Origin: CAYMRB01 sp964392615
GTDB lineage: Bacteria > Planctomycetota > UBA8108
DNA length: 19,509 nucleotides
Reading direction: 5' to 3'
Assembly (NCBI GenBank): GCA_964392615.1
Contig: CAYMRB010000162.1
Coordinates: forward strand, 1-19,509
Shown: positions 16,601 through 19,509 of the stretch, piece after piece
Layout of the letters: every line of letters starts with the position of its first letter
Numbering within the stretch: the stretch's first letter is position 1
Program-made: the position numbers and the translations under genes
The notes under the pieces: model-generated
What the model was told of the DNA's origin: nothing
What the model saw: only the letters and a program-made list of their open reading frames with translations
Database searches by the model: none

Positions 16601-17930
16601 GCGTCGCGTCGAGTTCACGAACGGCATGTCGGCGAACGAACGCCGTGGCTGCCTCGGCAATTGGACTCGCCTCGGCTTCGACCAGCACGATCTCGAGACC
16701 GACTCGGGAGTGTGGATCACCACGGTGGTGAACAACCGGGCCGATCGCGTCCCGAGATCGCGGGTCTTCGCGAGCATCCTCGTCAGGGATATCGCGGTCG
16801 ACCGTCACGTGCTGATCGGCAACAACCTCGACGGCTTGCAGGGCTACATCCGCGAGGCGTGGGAGGAACACGTAGTCGGGTTGTCGCTCTGGCGCGAGCG
16901 GGACGACGGGACGTTCGACGACCCGGTCGACACGTTCCGAGAGATGCTCGCGAGGTTCCGCTTGCCGGCCAACGAGAACCAGGTAAGCGAGTTTCTTCGC
17001 GCGATGCTGATCGGTCAGGACAAGGGGCTCGACGTCGATCGACTGGTCGGATCGTGGCGGGATCCGGCGGCGTTGCGTTCCGAGCTCATGGTCCGGGGGC
17101 TCGGCGATCGAGTCGACGGGGTGCTCGAGGCGCTGCGCGAGAAGCTCGATGCGTTCGAGGAGATGGAGCAGCTGCTCCACGAAATCCGCAACGCGGGAGC
17201 CAAGCCGCGCCCCGAGCTCGATGCGAAGTTCCGGGTATTCCTGGAGAAGTGGTTCTGGCGCCGCGTCGTCGTCATCGAGGACTACTACGCCACGGGGAAT
17301 CAGGTGATCCAGCGGATCTGCGACGAGACGCCGCCGGGGCTTCGCTGTCGCGCGCTGGGGATGCAGAACATCAAGGGCACGGGCCTCGGCTTCGTGTACC
17401 GGTGGCAAGCGTGGGACGCGAGCTATCGCGCGTGCGAATGCCTCTTGAGTCCCGATCCGACCGAGGCCGAGCAGGGCCTCAAGGATCTCGCGGCGATTCG
17501 CGATTTCGGTGTGGTCGAAGAGGAGTACGTGCGCGAGGCGATCGAGCGCGCCCGTCAGGCGCCGGGGCTGCAGCGAGAGAGCGTCCAGGCGGAGCTGAAC
17601 GTGATCAGCACGAACCTCGACGGCGCCATGGCGCGAGTGCGCGAGGAGCTCAACGCTTCGACCGTAGGCGGAAGCCGCTGGTTCGAGCGCGTCGTCAGCG
17701 TGTTGGAGAACCTCCTGGACTCCGGCGACTCCGTCCGTCGTCGCAAGCAGGCGAATCGGATCTACCGCGACCTCATCGCCGAGCGCATCAGCCAGGAGCG
17801 CGCCGCAGTCGAGCTGCAGAAGCTCAATCAGCGCCAGAAGGGCGGTTGGCTGCTCAAACGGCTGCGGGCGACGCAGGGAATGCTGGCGCGATGGAAGCGA
17901 TTCGTCATCGGCAAGGGGCGTTCGCGTTAA
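13680..17930 (+). CDS. PgsB/CapB-like Mur-ligase-family amide ligase with HEAT-like N-terminal and helical C-terminal extensions
   Basis: The 1416-residue product contains a clear PgsB/CapB core at about 735-1095. It has the P-loop WGTRGKSGT (748-756), then SKTTGCEAMFLYG, an EQRAVVRLADKLGTD helix, WECMGLTPSY (E826), TNTYPDHEDLQGP (D856, H857), FTNGMSANE and VVNNRADRVPRS. These match, in order, the motifs of Bacillus PgsB, the ATP-dependent enzyme that extends poly-gamma-glutamate. A hydrophobic stretch at about 710-727 matches the N-terminal membrane helix of ordinary PgsB (about 400 residues). Before it lie about 700 extra residues, including HEAT-like helical pairs at about 190-400 (DPSPFVRQGLAEALVEAP; QPQVRAAALLASMQLL). 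After the core come about 320 residues I do not recognise, helical, with a GMQNIKGTGLGFVYRWQAW stretch. The ATG lies six bases after the previous stop. Ligase-family membership is secure; the substrate amino acid is not determined. Confidence 0.88.
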   Translation: MESVGIRQYLELELNSYERKLDRKLLDDLERDCRQHESYSSADSGDERAISIHVLSWLRYEVESGLEAIFDLRKRNSEFNVEYGKSVTEDQRRQQIMRYAAALGASRRQLRADWRAFMRWFGHDAVTDRFLRRHNALERRLSFALGRLGVVAAKVLRDGNPQWTEEELWQRIDLEESVKGALAYDGDARVVSAAFRGLSRALQELPVDLQETCVQETTLQFIYRSAMHARQDVWIQCEALQLLESLSPPSLAQVLGRRLVSPGKGADLFVRRRAVRLMGRNFDRLPKLTDLVAVVARDPSPFVRQGLAEALVEAPAAEATKWLRLLALDDGQPQVRAAALLASMQLLSRGDSGVFESVLRVLTDALLQEEDEFVLRVATHVAHEGVLALCVDYPNGIDAWAERVRVALDELHREADSVRVRRWAAMARERVWFEVAPDAATVREHFEALHRDSAAESATRFDTEVLDSTDEETVGRVLSVLSQDDYGCEVRRGPRRSTFFKGHRFGFRLWRFLHELRTPSPDKRQAHDHTTGRVFRGDLRVPSTILCELAETKVPGEPLWIDAEDGWRPWLPLVDDALSSLDQHVRSRTVRLYTSEGVTELTPPKTLVGRLRAYRSLTWRFREYARLRNWSGRDDGSPRVFAEALTRLGFELRIRPYRDGESPPEELDDEEALLDPSVLRFFPAVLPLTLDDVWEPIRKYFFSVYDNSLWDLALYSLAVSGLFVARHWLSNWTMQASRNRIPLVIGGWGTRGKSGTERIKAALINALGYGFVSKTTGCEAMFLYGHSYGKTREMFLFRPYDKATIWEQRAVVRLADKLGTDVFLWECMGLTPSYVKILQRNWMRDDICTITNTYPDHEDLQGPAGIDIPRVMCNFIPQGSRLYTSEDQMAPILKSAADSLDTATRQVGWLEIGLLTPDILERFPYEEHPANIALVAVMAEGIGIDRDFSLKEMADRVVPDIGVLKTYPPATMRSRRVEFTNGMSANERRGCLGNWTRLGFDQHDLETDSGVWITTVVNNRADRVPRSRVFASILVRDIAVDRHVLIGNNLDGLQGYIREAWEEHVVGLSLWRERDDGTFDDPVDTFREMLARFRLPANENQVSEFLRAMLIGQDKGLDVDRLVGSWRDPAALRSELMVRGLGDRVDGVLEALREKLDAFEEMEQLLHEIRNAGAKPRPELDAKFRVFLEKWFWRRVVVIEDYYATGNQVIQRICDETPPGLRCRALGMQNIKGTGLGFVYRWQAWDASYRACECLLSPDPTEAEQGLKDLAAIRDFGVVEEEYVREAIERARQAPGLQRESVQAELNVISTNLDGAMARVREELNASTVGGSRWFERVVSVLENLLDSGDSVRRRKQANRIYRDLIAERISQERAAVELQKLNQRQKGGWLLKRLRATQGMLARWKRFVIGKGRSR

Positions 17931-17940
17931 CCGCCCGTTC

Positions 17941-17955
17941 CGGCACGATTTTTGA
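17941..17955 (+). promoter_or_regulatory. Possible sigma-54-type promoter (-24/-12) for the lipoprotein gene
   Basis: CGGCACGATTTTTGA resembles the sigma-54 consensus TGGCACG-N4-TTGC. GGCACG is exact, the four-base spacing to TTG is right, and the -24 GG and -12 positions are 12 apart; the final C is an A and the first T is a C. A start near 17966 would place both hairpins described downstream inside the leader. Weak evidence from a single site. Confidence 0.25.
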
Positions 17956-17970
17956 GAGGGTGCGCCGCGT

Positions 17971-17989
17971 TGCCGGGTGATAACCGGCA
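17971..17989 (+). promoter_or_regulatory. Hairpin in the leader of the lipoprotein gene
   Basis: TGCCGG (17971-17976) and CCGGCA (17984-17989) form a six-base-pair stem with a seven-base loop, 41 bases downstream of the ligase stop codon. No U-tract follows, so it is not a classical terminator. It directly abuts the second hairpin and shares base 17989 with it. Confidence 0.45.
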
Positions 17990-18026
17990 TCCTACTCTTC
18001 ACCAGGTAATCGGTATGGAGTAGGGT
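17989..18026 (+). promoter_or_regulatory. Hairpin that would cover the lipoprotein ribosome binding site
   Basis: CCTACTC (17991-17997) is exactly complementary to GAGTAGG (18018-18024). With flanking A-U and G-U pairs the stem reaches ten pairs around an 18-base loop. The right arm contains the GGAG (18017-18020) seven bases before the ATG at 18028, so folding would hide the ribosome binding site. Function is inferred from complementarity only. Confidence 0.45.
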
Positions 18027-18027
18027 C

Positions 18028-19509
18028 ATGCAGCGGTCGTTCCTCCTCGTCGGCGTGTCGGTCGTGTTCGCGATCGGTCTCGTCGGCTGCAGTGGCGGCG
18101 GGGGCGGTGGAAGCGCGGGTGTCGTGTCCGACCCGGCCGCGGGGGTCTATGCCGGCGTGGTGCAGGATCAGGACGGCAAGCCCGTCGTCGGCGCGCAGGT
18201 GTCCGTCGAGGGAATCGAGGCAAGCGCCGTGACCGGAGCCGACGGTAGCTTCGTCGTGTCGGACGCGAGCCTGGCGGTCGCGAGCGCGCACGCCGGAGCC
18301 GGCGTCGCCTTCGGATCCTCACCGCTGGAGATCTCCGTGCTGATTCCCGGATACGCGGCCCATGTGAGCACGCTGAACGCTTCGAAGGGCTCCGTGGTCG
18401 CGATCCAACTCGTGCGGAACCTGCTCGAGCCTAGAGCCACCGTCACGAGTCCGACCGGACAGAAGCTGTTCGTGATTCCGGAGAACTGCTCGGATCCACG
18501 CGTGCTCGTCGAGGGGTTCGTCAACCTCGGAACGCGGGACAACCACCTTCTGGACGTGATCGTGGTCGTCGATCGCTCTGGCAGCACGTCGAAGCTAGCG
18601 TTCGATGTCGACGGCGACGAGGTGGACGATAGCGTGCTCGATGCGGAGATCGCGGCCGTGCGCTGCTTCCTCGGCAGTCTCGATGTCGACCGGACTCGCA
18701 TCAGCGTCCTGCAGTTCAACGACTCGGCCGACGTGGTCGCGGACTTCGGTCGCGACAGGGACGCGCTCCTGGACGCTCTCGATGGAGTCGGCGGAGCGGA
18801 TGGTGGCACGAACTACGAGGCCGCGCTCCTGGCGTGTCGCGACCGCTTCGTGGCGCTCGGCGCCGCTGACGCACAAGACTTCGTCGACAACGGTGGGGGC
18901 GAAGAGGACATCGAGTCGATGAGCACGCCGGAGCGGCTCGTCGTGTTCTTGACCGACGGCGTACCGACGTCGCACGGCGTGCCCCGCAACCAGGCGGACT
19001 CGAACCTGACGCAGAGCTTCGAGGATCGCAGGCGCTCGATCGAGGCCGCCGCGACATTGGCCGAAGAGACCGGCGCGAAGCTCGTGGCCTTCTCGATCAT
19101 CTCGAGCGAGGACACCAACCGTACGAGGACGACATTGCCGCATTGCGTGTCGGCATGCGGCGGCGGCAAGCACGTCAACGTGCTCGACGTCGAGCAGCTT
19201 TCGGCCACGCTGTGCGGCGATTCGCTCGACTCCGTTCTCGCGGTGAAGATTCGCAACACGACGATCGGAAGCGACTACGTCAGCGCCGACCTGGCGCCCG
19301 GCGGCTTCTTCTCGCAGCAGGTTCCCGTCGCGTTCGTGGGGACGGCGAGCCCGGACGGAACGGTCGAGAACACGATCGAGGTCGTCGCCACGGCATTCTC
19401 CGGCGTGTTGGAGAGGGCGGTTACCGTCACGACGACCGTGCGAGTCGTCGATCGCCCGACCTTCGTCGCCTACGCTCACACCGCCACCACGACCCCGCAG
19501 AGCGCGCCC
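18028..19509 (+). CDS. Lipoprotein with carboxypeptidase-regulatory-like domain and von Willebrand A domain (3'-partial)
   Basis: The frame is open from ATG 18028 to the window end (494 codons), so the C-terminus is missing. The N-terminus is a lipoprotein signal with lipobox LVGC and lipidated C21, followed by a glycine run. Residues about 38-127 look like a carboxypeptidase-regulatory or Ig-like fold (AGVVQDQDGKPVVGAQVSV, then GADGSFVVSD). A von Willebrand A domain follows with an intact metal-ion-dependent adhesion site: DRSGS (182-186), T261 in GGTNYEAAL and D310 in FLTDGVPT. An acidic insert, DVDGDEVDD (193-201), sits just after DRSGS and resembles a calcium-binding loop. The domain probably ends near C-rich TLPHCVSACGGG; a further beta-rich region begins before the edge. 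A surface adhesion or binding role at the envelope is likely. The 97-base gap with its own signals suggests separate transcription, so a link to the polymer genes is uncertain. Confidence 0.85.
   Translation, partial: MQRSFLLVGVSVVFAIGLVGCSGGGGGGSAGVVSDPAAGVYAGVVQDQDGKPVVGAQVSVEGIEASAVTGADGSFVVSDASLAVASAHAGAGVAFGSSPLEISVLIPGYAAHVSTLNASKGSVVAIQLVRNLLEPRATVTSPTGQKLFVIPENCSDPRVLVEGFVNLGTRDNHLLDVIVVVDRSGSTSKLAFDVDGDEVDDSVLDAEIAAVRCFLGSLDVDRTRISVLQFNDSADVVADFGRDRDALLDALDGVGGADGGTNYEAALLACRDRFVALGAADAQDFVDNGGGEEDIESMSTPERLVVFLTDGVPTSHGVPRNQADSNLTQSFEDRRRSIEAAATLAEETGAKLVAFSIISSEDTNRTRTTLPHCVSACGGGKHVNVLDVEQLSATLCGDSLDSVLAVKIRNTTIGSDYVSADLAPGGFFSQQVPVAFVGTASPDGTVENTIEVVATAFSGVLERAVTVTTTVRVVDRPTFVAYAHTATTTPQSAP

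Noticed and set aside
17916..17953. Terminator after the ligase gene (GGGCG/CGCCC stem followed by a T5 run)
   Set aside because: The stem is only five pairs, overlaps the stop codon region and is twelve bases from the T-run, so it does not have the layout of an intrinsic terminator.
17970..17998. Sigma-70-like promoter (TTGCCG and TACTCT, 17-base spacing)
   Set aside because: The -10 match is only three of six bases and the site lies within the paired hairpin arms; in a GC-rich genome this level of match is not informative.
15204..18029. A 941-codon open frame on the minus strand
   Set aside because: It lies opposite the PgsB-like ligase, whose motifs are unmistakable. The antisense product is His/Arg/Leu-rich and shows no recognisable motif.

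Overview
The window is GC-rich (roughly two thirds G+C), densely coding and entirely on the + strand. A cleavable signal peptide, an apparent outer-membrane beta-barrel and a lipoprotein point to a Gram-negative (diderm) bacterium. The sequence alone does not settle the phylum; Planctomycetota, Myxococcota and related high-GC groups are plausible. There are no RNA genes, insertion sequences or CRISPR arrays.

Layout. (1) At the left edge is the 3' part of a membrane sensor with GAF-like, PAS-like and histidine-kinase-like regions; the phosphoacceptor histidine and parts of the ATP-binding boxes look lost. (2) A stand-alone receiver-domain response regulator follows, its strong Shine-Dalgarno overlapping the sensor stop codon. 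(3) Ten bases later begins a 1085-residue membrane protein whose N-terminal third is two PgsC/CapC-like halves in tandem and whose remainder is a duplicated domain, probably extracytoplasmic. (4) After one base comes an 833-residue single-pass anchored protein rich in beta structure, unrecognised. (5) A secreted 1850-residue protein follows, with beta-rich modules, a TPR-like helical middle and a C-terminal outer-membrane barrel. (6) Six bases on is a 1416-residue protein with a PgsB/CapB-type Mur-ligase-family core between a long HEAT-like N-terminal region and a helical C-terminal extension. (7) After a 97-base gap with candidate regulatory elements lies a lipoprotein with a carboxypeptidase-regulatory-like domain and a von Willebrand A domain with an intact MIDAS, running off the right edge.

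Interpretation. PgsB and PgsC together make poly-gamma-glutamate in Firmicutes: PgsB is the ATP-dependent amide ligase and PgsC its membrane partner. Here both are enlarged and share a tightly packed gene run with an inner-membrane-anchored periplasmic protein and a TPR-plus-barrel outer-membrane protein whose architecture recalls the exopolysaccharide exporters PgaA and BcsC. The simplest reading is a trans-envelope machine that synthesises a gamma-linked polyamino acid, or related amide polymer, and carries it across both membranes, controlled by a sensor and receiver pair. The PgsB and PgsC relationships rest on visible motifs. The export model, the polymer identity and the regulation are inference.
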